From assembly GCF_004102725.1 (NCBI RefSeq), contig NZ_LHQS01000001.1:248001-312000 (forward strand): a DNA stretch of 64,000 bases. Reading direction: 5' to 3'. Every line of letters starts with the position of its first letter. Positions within the stretch are counted from its first letter, which is position 1. The notes below the pieces were generated by a model. It did not search any database. It was not told where the DNA came from and was given only the letters and a program-made list of their open reading frames with translations. The DNA comes from Methanoculleus taiwanensis (lineage in GTDB: Archaea; Halobacteriota; Methanomicrobia; Methanomicrobiales; Methanoculleaceae). This document shows, one piece after another, positions 56,904-64,000 of the stretch. Position numbers and translations under genes: made by a program.

Positions 56904-57916
56904 TCCGCGAGGCGATCGCACGGGTTGCGGGCGGCGGCGATCTCCCGGCCGACGAGGCCGAGGCGGTGATGCGCGAGGTTATCGAAGGGACGGCGACGCC
57001 GGCACAGATCGGAAGTCTCCTCACGGCCATGCGGATGAAAGGAGAGACGGCCGCCGAGATTGCGGCTTTCGCCCGCGTGATGCGGAGCGCTGCGGTCGCT
57101 GCCCCGGTTCCCGAGGCCGGCAGGCTCGTTGATACCTGCGGCACGGGCGGTGACGGGCTCGGCACCTTCAACATCAGCACGGCGGCGGCCTTCGTCGCTG
57201 CGGGCACCGGGGTGCCGGTGGTGAAGCACGGCAACCGGAGCGTCTCGAGCCGGTGCGGTTCTGCGGACGTGCTCGAAGCGCTCGGCGTTCGCATCGAAAC
57301 GCCCCCGAGCGAGGTCGGCAGAGTGCTCCGGACGGCGGGGATCGCCTTCCTCTTTGCACCGGTGCACCATCCGGCGATGCGGAACGCTCGCGATGCCCGG
57401 CAGGAGATCGGGATTCGGACGCTCTTCAACCTCCTTGGGCCGCTTGCAAATCCCGCCGGGGCAGATGCACAGCTCCTGGGTGTCTACGCGCCAAAGCTCG
57501 TCGGCACGCTCGCGGAGGTGCTCGCCCTGCTTGGCTCCGAGCGGGCGATGGTGGTGCACGGCTCGGGGCTCGACGAGTTCACGACGACCGGAACGACGCT
57601 CGTCGCGGAACTCGAAGGTGGCAGGATGTATACAAGTGTTATCGACTGTGAGGATTTCGGCATCCCGCGGGTGGATGCTGCGGCGCTCCGCGGGGGCGAT
57701 GCCCGGGAGAATGCCCGGATCATCCGCGGGGTGCTGGCCGGTGTCCGGAGCCCGGCCCGCGATATCGTCCTCCTCAACGCGGGTGCGGCCGTATATCTCG
57801 GCGGCCTGGCGGCCGACCTCGCGGACGGAATCGCCCGGGCGAGGGACGCTATCGACTCCGGGCAGGCGGCCGAACGGCTCGCCCGCCTGATCGAGGCAAC
57901 CGGGGGCGAGGTATGA
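56900..57916 (+). CDS. trpD: Anthranilate phosphoribosyltransferase
   Basis: Transfers phosphoribose from PRPP to anthranilate. The 338-residue length is normal. Motifs are [21 protein letters not shown] (PRPP and Mg site), [61 protein letters not shown] and the later VVHGSGLDE. Residues for PRPP and both anthranilate sites appear intact. Four-base ATGA overlaps link it to trpG before and trpC after. Confidence 0.96.
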   Translation: MIREAIARVAGGGDLPADEAEAVMREVIEGTATPAQIGSLLTAMRMKGETAAEIAAFARVMRSAAVAAPVPEAGRLVDTCGTGGDGLGTFNISTAAAFVAAGTGVPVVKHGNRSVSSRCGSADVLEALGVRIETPPSEVGRVLRTAGIAFLFAPVHHPAMRNARDARQEIGIRTLFNLLGPLANPAGADAQLLGVYAPKLVGTLAEVLALLGSERAMVVHGSGLDEFTTTGTTLVAELEGGRMYTSVIDCEDFGIPRVDAAALRGGDARENARIIRGVLAGVRSPARDIVLLNAGAAVYLGGLAADLADGIARARDAIDSGQAAERLARLIEATGGEV

Positions 57917-58671
57917 TCCTCGACGATATCATCAGGTCTACCGGCGAACGAGTCGGCAACCTCAAGACTCTTCCGGCTCTCAATCCCGAGACCCTGCCGC
58001 ACCGGAGCCTCGCTGCGGCGATACGGGCGTGCCGGGGGAAGAATGCGATCATCGCCGAGGTGAAGTATGCCTCCCCCTCACGCGGCAGGATCCACGACGG
58101 CTCGACCCCCGAGGCGATCGCGCTGGAGTTCGTCGCCGCCGGAGCGACCGGACTCTCGGTGCTCACCGAGCCCACCTTCTTTGGGGGGAGCACCGAGAAC
58201 CTCATCCGGGCACGACGTGCGGTATCGGTGCCGATCCTGCGGAAGGACTTCATCATCGATGAGCGCCAGCTCGCGGAGACCAGGCTGCTCGGTGCCGACG
58301 CCGTCCTCCTCATTGCCAGGGTGCTCGGGAACCGGCTCGCCGCGTTCGTCGACGAGGCCCAGGTCATCGGGCTCGAACCGCTCGTCGAGGTTCACGGTCG
58401 GGGCGAGATGGAGCGTGCCCTCGCCACCGAAGCGAGCCTCATCGGGATTAACAACCGCGATCTCCGGACGCTCACCACCGATCTCTCGACCACGATCCGT
58501 CTCGCGGAGGTGGCACGCGACGAGGGGAGGCTCGTCATCTCCGAGAGCGGGATCATCTGGCCGTACGATGTCCGGAACCTGCGTAGGCACTGCGATGCGT
58601 TCCTGATCGGCTCCGCCATCATGTCGGCCCGGGATCGCCGCAGGAAACTGGAGGGGTTCGTATTCGCGTGA
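57913..58671 (+). CDS. trpC: Indole-3-glycerol phosphate synthase
   Basis: Closes the indole ring from carboxyphenylamino-deoxyribulose phosphate. The 252-residue TIM-barrel protein includes [17 protein letters not shown] with the catalytic Lys, [29 protein letters not shown] with the second Lys, [40 protein letters not shown] and VISESGI. It is slightly short at the N-terminus compared with the bacterial enzyme, as in other archaea. Overlaps on both sides place it in the trp operon. Confidence 0.96.
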   Translation: MILDDIIRSTGERVGNLKTLPALNPETLPHRSLAAAIRACRGKNAIIAEVKYASPSRGRIHDGSTPEAIALEFVAAGATGLSVLTEPTFFGGSTENLIRARRAVSVPILRKDFIIDERQLAETRLLGADAVLLIARVLGNRLAAFVDEAQVIGLEPLVEVHGRGEMERALATEASLIGINNRDLRTLTTDLSTTIRLAEVARDEGRLVISESGIIWPYDVRNLRRHCDAFLIGSAIMSARDRRRKLEGFVFA

Positions 58672-59240
58672 AGATCTGCGGGATCACCACCGTCGGGGAC
58701 GCCCGCGCCGCGATAGCGGCAGGAGCCGACGCTGTCGGGGTGGTGATGAACAGCTCGTCGCCGCGTTCCGTGACGCCGGATCAGGCACGGCGGGTATTTG
58801 CGGCGGTTTCGCCGTTTGTAACCACAGTTGCTGTCACCTCGACCGATCGGGAGGAGGATCTTGCGAGCATCCTCGCCTGCCGGCCGGATGCGGTACAGGT
58901 GGGTGGCGGTCTCGATCTGCCCCATGATGCGGCGGTGCGGGTTCTCCGGGTTCTCAGGCCTGGTGACGCCCTCCGGGACGACTGCGATGCGGTGATCGTC
59001 GACGGCAGTCACGGCACCGGACGGGCATTCGACCATGCGTATGCGAAAAAGTGCGTGGCCACATCATCGGTGCCGGTCATCCTCGCAGGCGGGCTGACCT
59101 GCGGGAATGTGGGTGAGGCGATACGAACAGTGCGGCCGTATGCCGTCGATGTCTCCTCGGGCGTCGAGACGGCGCCGGGGCGGAAGGACGACCGGCTCAT
59201 GCGAGCGTTTGTGAAGATATGCAGGACGACAGATCTATGA
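58668..59240 (+). CDS. trpF: Phosphoribosylanthranilate isomerase
   Basis: Amadori isomerase between TrpD and TrpC. The start is the GTG at 58668, in a GTGA overlap with the trpC stop, and gives the conserved [26 protein letters not shown] with catalytic Cys. The Asp acid appears in the [15 protein letters not shown] block, and the phosphate site in [16 protein letters not shown] and [16 protein letters not shown]. At 190 residues it is a little shorter than average. Followed by trpB through an ATGA overlap. Confidence 0.94.
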   Translation: MKICGITTVGDARAAIAAGADAVGVVMNSSSPRSVTPDQARRVFAAVSPFVTTVAVTSTDREEDLASILACRPDAVQVGGGLDLPHDAAVRVLRVLRPGDALRDDCDAVIVDGSHGTGRAFDHAYAKKCVATSSVPVILAGGLTCGNVGEAIRTVRPYAVDVSSGVETAPGRKDDRLMRAFVKICRTTDL

Positions 59241-60409
59241 AAGCAGGACGATATGGAGTATATGGCGGGCAGTACGTGCCCGAAACCCTGATGAGCGCGC
59301 TGATCGAGCTTGAGGAAACCTACGGCCGGGTATCCGCCGATCCCGAGTTTTCCCGCCAGCTCGGCTGGTACCTCCGCGAGTATGCCGGCAGGGAGACGCC
59401 GCTCACCTACTGCACGAACCTCTCCCAAGAGCTCGGTTGCCGTGTTTACCTGAAACGCGAGGATCTGCTTCACGGCGGTGCACACAAGCTGAACAATACT
59501 CTCGGTCAGGCGCTGATGGCAAAGTTCATGGGCAAGCGCCGGCTGATTGCCGAGACCGGCGCCGGTCAGCACGGCGTGGCGACGGCGATCGCGGGTGCGG
59601 CCCTCGGTCTTCCCGTCGATGTCTATATGGGCGAGGTGGACACCCGGCGGCAGGCGCTGAACGTCTTCCGGATGGAGCTCCTCGGAGCACGGGTCATCCC
59701 GGTCGCCTCCGGGACACGGACGCTCAAAGACGCCATCAACGCGGCGATGCGTGACTGGGTGACAAATCTCCGGGAGACCCATTACCTGCTCGGTTCCTGC
59801 GTGGGCCCGCACCCCTTCCCCCGGATCGTCCGGGATTTCCAGTCGGTCATCGGCGAGGAGACGAAACGGCAGATACTCGAGCGTGAAGGGCGGCTCCCGG
59901 ATACCGTCGTCGCCTGCGTCGGTGGCGGTTCGAACGCGATCGGTATCTTCTACCCGTTCGTGAACGACGACGTGGGGCTCGTCGGTGTCGAAGCGGGAGG
60001 CGAGGGGCTCGAGACTCCCCGTCACGGAGCGTCGCTCTCTGCCGGCTCGGTCGGGGTCTTCCAGGGGGCGCTCTCATACCTTCTCCAGGACGACGACGGC
60101 CAGGCGCTTCCGACGCACTCTATCGCCGCCGGCCTCGACCACCCTTCGGTCGGCCCCGAGCACGCGATGCTGAAAGATGCCGGACGCGTCCGCTATGAGG
60201 CGGTCACCGACGCCGAGGCGCTCACTGCCTTCCGCCGTCTCTCCCGGACAGAGGGGATCATTCCGGCGCTCGAGTCTGCCCATGCGGTCGCCTATGCACT
60301 CCGGGCAGCGGATGGCCTCGATAAAGACGGCATCCTCGTCGTCAACCTCTCGGGACGGGGCGACAAGGACGTTGCCGACGTCGCGACGATCCACGGAGGA
60401 GCGGCATGA
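59237..60409 (+). CDS. trpB: Tryptophan synthase beta subunit (TrpB1)
   Basis: Condenses indole with serine. The ATG at 59237 overlaps the trpF stop; an in-frame ATG at 59219 adds six residues. The 390-residue protein has [16 protein letters not shown], the PLP Lys in [13 protein letters not shown], active-site Glu in [29 protein letters not shown] and the C-terminal LSGRGDKD. It is the canonical TrpA-partner form, unlike trpB2 at the head of the operon. It overlaps trpA, consistent with an alpha2beta2 complex. Confidence 0.96.
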   Translation: MKAGRYGVYGGQYVPETLMSALIELEETYGRVSADPEFSRQLGWYLREYAGRETPLTYCTNLSQELGCRVYLKREDLLHGGAHKLNNTLGQALMAKFMGKRRLIAETGAGQHGVATAIAGAALGLPVDVYMGEVDTRRQALNVFRMELLGARVIPVASGTRTLKDAINAAMRDWVTNLRETHYLLGSCVGPHPFPRIVRDFQSVIGEETKRQILEREGRLPDTVVACVGGGSNAIGIFYPFVNDDVGLVGVEAGGEGLETPRHGASLSAGSVGVFQGALSYLLQDDDGQALPTHSIAAGLDHPSVGPEHAMLKDAGRVRYEAVTDAEALTAFRRLSRTEGIIPALESAHAVAYALRAADGLDKDGILVVNLSGRGDKDVADVATIHGGAA

Positions 60410-61242
60410 GCCGGATATCCAGGCTGTTTACCCGGAAATGCCCGGGCTTCATCGGATTTACCGTCGCCGGAGACCCGGATGCCGGAACAGCGCTCCGGGT
60501 GGTGAGGACGATGATCGACGCGGGTCTCGACCTCCTCGAGATCGCCGTCCCCTACGCCGACCCGGTGGCGGACGGCCCCGTGATAGAGCGGGCGCATACC
60601 CGTGCTCTTGAGGCCGGCACCACTCCGGATGACGTCTTCACGCTCGTCCGGCAGGTTCGGGAGTACGCACCGGATCTGCCGGTCGTCCTCTTCACCTACT
60701 ACAACATCATCCACCGCCGGGGGCCTGAGCGGTTCTTCGTTGACGCTGCTGCTGCCGGTGCTGACGGTGTTCTGATCGTCGATCTCCCGATCGAGGAGTC
60801 GGGCGAGGTCGCAGAGGTTGCGAGGCGGCACGGGATCGATCGGATCATGCTCATCGCCCCGACGACCTCGCCGGAACGCCGTCGGGCGATCCTCCGGGAG
60901 GCGTCCGGATTCGTCTACCTGATATCGCTTGAAGGTGTGACCGGCGAGCGCGACCGGCTCGCTCCCGATATTGCCGGCCTGGTCGGGGCGGTGCGGGAGG
61001 ATACCTATCTCCCGCTCGCGGTGGGGTTCGGCATCTCGCGCCCTGAACACGTCCGGGCGGTCGCGGCCGCCGGTGCGGACGGTGTCATCGTGGGGAGTGC
61101 GCTCGTCCGGATCGTTGAAGAGCACCTCGGGGACGAGGCAGGGTTGCATGAGGCGCTCCGCACCGTGATCGGGGCGATGCGGTGTGTTCTCGCCCCCGGG
61201 CGGGAGCCTGATATACCCGGACGAGAGAGTGTAGAGGGATGA
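60406..61242 (+). CDS. trpA: Tryptophan synthase alpha subunit
   Basis: Cleaves indole-3-glycerol phosphate to indole, channelled to TrpB. The 278-residue protein has the catalytic Glu in [19 protein letters not shown] together with its Asp, [44 protein letters not shown] and [13 protein letters not shown] with VIVGSALV phosphate-binding segments. A slightly extended C-terminus continues past [11 protein letters not shown]. It overlaps trpB upstream and the ATP-NAD kinase-like gene downstream. Confidence 0.95.
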   Translation: MSRISRLFTRKCPGFIGFTVAGDPDAGTALRVVRTMIDAGLDLLEIAVPYADPVADGPVIERAHTRALEAGTTPDDVFTLVRQVREYAPDLPVVLFTYYNIIHRRGPERFFVDAAAAGADGVLIVDLPIEESGEVAEVARRHGIDRIMLIAPTTSPERRRAILREASGFVYLISLEGVTGERDRLAPDIAGLVGAVREDTYLPLAVGFGISRPEHVRAVAAAGADGVIVGSALVRIVEEHLGDEAGLHEALRTVIGAMRCVLAPGREPDIPGRESVEG

Positions 61243-62342
61243 CGCCGAGGATCGGATTCCTCGTAAACCCCATCGCCGGCATGGGCGGTACCGTCGGGCT
61301 GAAGGGGACGGATGGGCAGCTCGCCGAAGCGGTCAGACGGGGGGCAACCCCGCACGCCTGTGATCGTGCGGTGCAGACCCTCTTTCTTCTCCGGGAAGAC
61401 GGAATCGCATTTATCACCTGTGCCGGGGCGATGGGCGAGGACATCCTTCTTCGTGCGGGGATCACCGGGTATACCGTTCTCTACCGGCCGGGAGAACCCA
61501 CCACCGCCGCCGACACCCGGGCCGCGGTACAGGCGTTCCTCGATGCCGGGGCCGACCTGATCCTCTTCTGCGGGGGTGACGGGACAGCCCGTGATGTCTA
61601 CGACGCCGCCCGCCGCGAGGTGCCGATTCTCGGTGTTCCTGCCGGGGTGAAGATGTACTCGGCGGTCTTTGCAGTCAATCCACTGGCGGCGGCCGAGCTT
61701 GCCAGGCAGGCAGGGCGGATCGGCTGCCGGGACTCTGAGGTCATGGATATCGACGAAGAGGCCTACCGTGCCGGTCGGCTCACCGCCCGGCTCTACGGCT
61801 ACGCCCGCGTCCCCTACATTCCGGAGCGGACGCAGGGGGGAAAACAGGTCTTCGAGCAGCAGGACGAGGAACGGGCGAAAGACGAGATCGCCGCGTTTAT
61901 CGCCGAGATCATGCTGCCGGAGACACTCTACATCATCGGTGCCGGGAGCACGACGGCGCGGATCATGGAACATATGGGCTTCTCCCCGACGCTGCTCGGT
62001 GTCGATGCCGTCAGGGGCGGGAAGGTCGTCGCCCGTGACGCCGACGAAGCGGCGCTGCTCGCACTCCTCGACGAACACCCGCGGGCGAAGATCGTCATAA
62101 GCCCCATCGGGGCTCAGGGTTTCGTTCTCGGCCGTGGAAACCAGCAGATAAGTCCGGCGGTGCTCAAAAAAGCCGGATTAGCGAATCTCATCGTGGTCGC
62201 CACGCCCGCCAAGCTCGCCGCCACGCCCCTCCTGTACGTCGACTCCGGGGATGCGGTGCTGGACCGGCAGCTCGGCGACACGTTCCCGGTCATCTCCGGG
62301 TACCGGATTGCACAGCGGAAACGGGTCGTCCACCCGGAGTGA
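61239..62342 (+). CDS. ATP-NAD kinase-like protein (COG3199)
   Basis: A 367-residue protein of the ATP-NAD kinase-like group (COG3199). The N-terminal RIGFLVNPIAGMGGTVGLKGTD and the GGDGTARDVYD motif correspond to the NAD kinase/diacylglycerol kinase active site, with PILGVPAGVKMYSAVFA and the C-terminal SPIGAQGFVLGRGNQQISP typical for this subgroup. The physiological substrate is not firmly known (NAD or another nucleotide). It is the last gene of the trp operon by overlap. Its 3' end overlaps, on the other strand, the tail of the Na/Pi transporter frame by 165 bases. Confidence 0.88.
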   Translation: MTPRIGFLVNPIAGMGGTVGLKGTDGQLAEAVRRGATPHACDRAVQTLFLLREDGIAFITCAGAMGEDILLRAGITGYTVLYRPGEPTTAADTRAAVQAFLDAGADLILFCGGDGTARDVYDAARREVPILGVPAGVKMYSAVFAVNPLAAAELARQAGRIGCRDSEVMDIDEEAYRAGRLTARLYGYARVPYIPERTQGGKQVFEQQDEERAKDEIAAFIAEIMLPETLYIIGAGSTTARIMEHMGFSPTLLGVDAVRGGKVVARDADEAALLALLDEHPRAKIVISPIGAQGFVLGRGNQQISPAVLKKAGLANLIVVATPAKLAATPLLYVDSGDAVLDRQLGDTFPVISGYRIAQRKRVVHPE

Positions 62343-63956
62343 TGCCGGCTCGCTTCTCTTCTGGACGGAGTACTGTTCGGCGAGCTTGCGGAGATCCCGA
62401 ACCTTCGCGTTGGCCGCCTCGACAATGGAGAGGAGTTCGAGGTAGTGGCTGTCGGAGAGATCCCCGACCGCACGGAGATTGATGAGCTGCTCGCGGTACT
62501 GCTCGTTAATGGCGCGTTGCAGGGCGATATCTCGGGCGCGGAGCTCTGCGACCGTCGTGTCGAGGATCTCGGGGAAGAAGAGCCCGAGCCCGACGATATT
62601 CTCTTCGAGGATCCGGTAGACGCTCTCCGCCCGCGTCACCAGGGTGGCAGGGATGCCTTTTCCATCCTGATATGCTCGATGGAAGAACCCCCCGAGATCC
62701 GCTCCGAGGTATCCGAGCCGTCCGATCTCGTTCGACATCCGAACCAGGTAGACCACTTCCTGTGCTTCCCGGTCGGAGAGCGATCGTCCGGAGATCGCCC
62801 GGAGAGCCCGTCCTGTCCGTCCGTCCAGGTAGTCGTTCAGGCTCTCGAGCCTCTCGACCATCTGATAGTCCGCCTCTTTCCCCGTGGCGAGGTAGGTCAT
62901 CGCCGCCCGGAAGAGGTCGAGCGTGACCTCGTGGGCGTGCTTAAGCTCCTTTCGGATCAGGTCGAACCCGAGGTGCGTATCGGCGGGGACGCCGCCCTCG
63001 AGGTAGCGTGTCCGCACCAGGATTTCAGGCTCGCTCCCCGGTACCGCCCACTCCACAACCCGCTTGAACTGCCCGATGACGAGAAGAAAGACCGCCGCCG
63101 CGATCAGGTTGAAGATGAGGTGAGCATTCGCCACCATCTGCGCCTCGGTGCCGCCGATCGTCGCCACAAGATCGGTGAACGGCACGAGGAAGGGCAGGAT
63201 CAGCAGCACACCTCCGAGATTGAAGATGAAGTGGGCTGCCGCCGCCCGCCGGGAGTAGAGGTTCATCCGGGCGGAGGCGATGAGCGTCGTCGTGGTCGAC
63301 CCGATGTTCGCGCCGAGCAGGATCGGGATCGCCTGCGGGAGGGTGAGCAAACCCTGCTGGGCGAGGACGACGACGAGGCCGGTCGTGACGGAGCTCGACT
63401 GCACCAGGGTGGTGAAGAGGAATCCGGTGAGGATGGCGAGTGGGAGTGCCGAATACTCCGTGATGAGTCCGATGATCTCGGGATCGCTCTGGAACGGCAT
63501 GAGCGCCGTGGAGATGAGATTCAGGCTGAAGAAGACGAGGCCGAAGTAGAAGAGGGGTTTGCCGAGGAACTTATACCGGCCGCCGAAGATCCCGACGAGG
63601 AATCCGACCGGGATCAGCACCTGCCCGAAGGCTGTCATCTTGAAGGCGACGAGCTGGGCGGTGACGGTCGTCCCGATGTTCGATCCTATGATGATCCCGA
63701 GGCTCTGGAGGAACGAGAGCGTCCCGGCGTTGACGAGCCCGATGGTGATGATCGTCGTCGCGGCGCTCGATTGAACGAGGGCGGTAACGCCGGCACCGAG
63801 GAGCGCCCCGACGATTGGCCGCTTCGTCACTCTGCCGAGGATCCTGTTGAAACTTCCCTTTGCAACCGCCAGGATCTCCCGGGAGAAGTTCTCTATGCCG
63901 TAGAAGAAGAGGATCAGGCCGGGAATGATGGCGAATACGAGCTCCCAGGGGACCAT
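62178..63956 (-). CDS. Na/Pi cotransporter family protein with PhoU-like C-terminal domain
   Basis: A 592-residue protein. The N-terminal half (to about 310) has two Na/Pi-cotransporter repeats with ALLGAGVTALVQSSAATTIITIGLVNAG and FTTLVQSSSVTTGLVVVLAQQG (paired QSS motifs). A helical PhoU-like domain follows (about 340-530). The last about 54 residues after QYSVQKRSEP read antisense to the NAD kinase-like gene and have no family character. The natural stop seems to have been lost, or the real 3' end is extended. Function is Na+-coupled phosphate or other anion import; some family members act as Na+/anion sensors. Complete on the 5' side with ATG at 63956. Confidence 0.88.
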   Translation of the reverse strand: MVPWELVFAIIPGLILFFYGIENFSREILAVAKGSFNRILGRVTKRPIVGALLGAGVTALVQSSAATTIITIGLVNAGTLSFLQSLGIIIGSNIGTTVTAQLVAFKMTAFGQVLIPVGFLVGIFGGRYKFLGKPLFYFGLVFFSLNLISTALMPFQSDPEIIGLITEYSALPLAILTGFLFTTLVQSSSVTTGLVVVLAQQGLLTLPQAIPILLGANIGSTTTTLIASARMNLYSRRAAAAHFIFNLGGVLLILPFLVPFTDLVATIGGTEAQMVANAHLIFNLIAAAVFLLVIGQFKRVVEWAVPGSEPEILVRTRYLEGGVPADTHLGFDLIRKELKHAHEVTLDLFRAAMTYLATGKEADYQMVERLESLNDYLDGRTGRALRAISGRSLSDREAQEVVYLVRMSNEIGRLGYLGADLGGFFHRAYQDGKGIPATLVTRAESVYRILEENIVGLGLFFPEILDTTVAELRARDIALQRAINEQYREQLINLRAVGDLSDSHYLELLSIVEAANAKVRDLRKLAEQYSVQKRSEPASLRVDDPFPLCNPVPGDDRERVAELPVQHRIPGVDVQEGRGGELGGRGDHDEIR

Positions 63957-64000
63957 GGCATACTCGAAATGGTACTAGGAGATGTGGACGGAAAAAGGGA

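Overview
The window looks like a chromosomal segment of a hydrogenotrophic methanogen of the order Methanomicrobiales, closest in flavour to Methanoculleus. This is inference from gene content; no rRNA gene is present. The supporting genes are the small subunit of archaeal DNA polymerase D, two CofH-type F420 biosynthesis enzymes, archaeal riboflavin synthase, A-type ATP synthase subunits, a THEP1-like NTPase, COG1361 proteins and PAS-only sensor proteins. Base composition is GC-rich with short AT-rich promoters, many ATGA start/stop overlaps and oligo-T terminators. I saw no tRNA, rRNA, CRISPR array or insertion sequence.

Layout. 1-3.9 kb: purA (5' truncated), a Trm112-like protein, a membrane protein, cbiB, pdxS and pdxT. 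3.9-6.6 kb: divergent arsR and arsC-like phosphatase genes around a palindrome, a THEP1-like NTPase followed by a broken TOBE-domain remnant, and a cyclophilin. 6.7-11.1 kb: acetyl-CoA synthetase with an OFA-type transporter, then a CorA-type transporter. 11.3-17.7 kb: a four-gene cluster of a DUF2162 membrane protein with a CPAC motif, an ExbB/TolQ-like channel, an ExbD-like DUF2149 protein and a giant membrane-anchored extracytoplasmic CobN-like protein. 17.9-23.3 kb: K+-dependent-type membrane pyrophosphatase, PolD small subunit, signal peptidase I and CofH paralogue 1. 23.5-31.4 kb: secreted beta-helix/dockerin protein, GH15 glycosidase with a damaged SDR, TPR protein, DUF1805 protein, CofH paralogue 2 and a DUF1328-like peptide. 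31.5-36.3 kb: iron-sulfur flavoprotein, DUF123 and MBL genes, thiC, and ATP synthase D and C without the rest of the complex. 36.3-42.7 kb: purE, class V aminotransferase, ribC, ribH, class I/II aminotransferase, TPR protein and RadC. 43-47 kb: seven-PAS protein, HEAT protein, small Cys-rich protein and a gene fragment. 47.2-50.9 kb: Yip1, COG1361 and a MacB-type ABC exporter. 50.9-53.3 kb: a histidine-kinase remnant, a GerW/DUF2953/small-protein operon and a DUF457-like membrane protein. 53.4-62.3 kb: trpB2-trpE-G-D-C-F-B-A followed by an ATP-NAD kinase-like gene. 62.2-64 kb: a convergent Na/Pi cotransporter-like gene.

The most interesting system is the 11.3-17.7 kb cluster. A CobN/ChlH-type chelatase homologue is exported and anchored at the cell surface, and is encoded with a proton-channel pair resembling ExbB/ExbD plus a CcdA-like membrane protein. 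The gene set recalls hmuSTUV of Bacteroidetes haem-uptake loci, but in an archaeon expected to have no outer membrane. I propose an ion-motive-force-driven system for removing metal from, inserting metal into, or importing tetrapyrroles or metals.

Other points worth attention are TRP-box-like repeats over the trp promoter, three degraded gene remnants (a TOBE domain, a histidine-kinase ATPase domain and an antisense N-terminal fragment), an SDR with a large in-frame deletion, and two CofH paralogues 7.5 kb apart.
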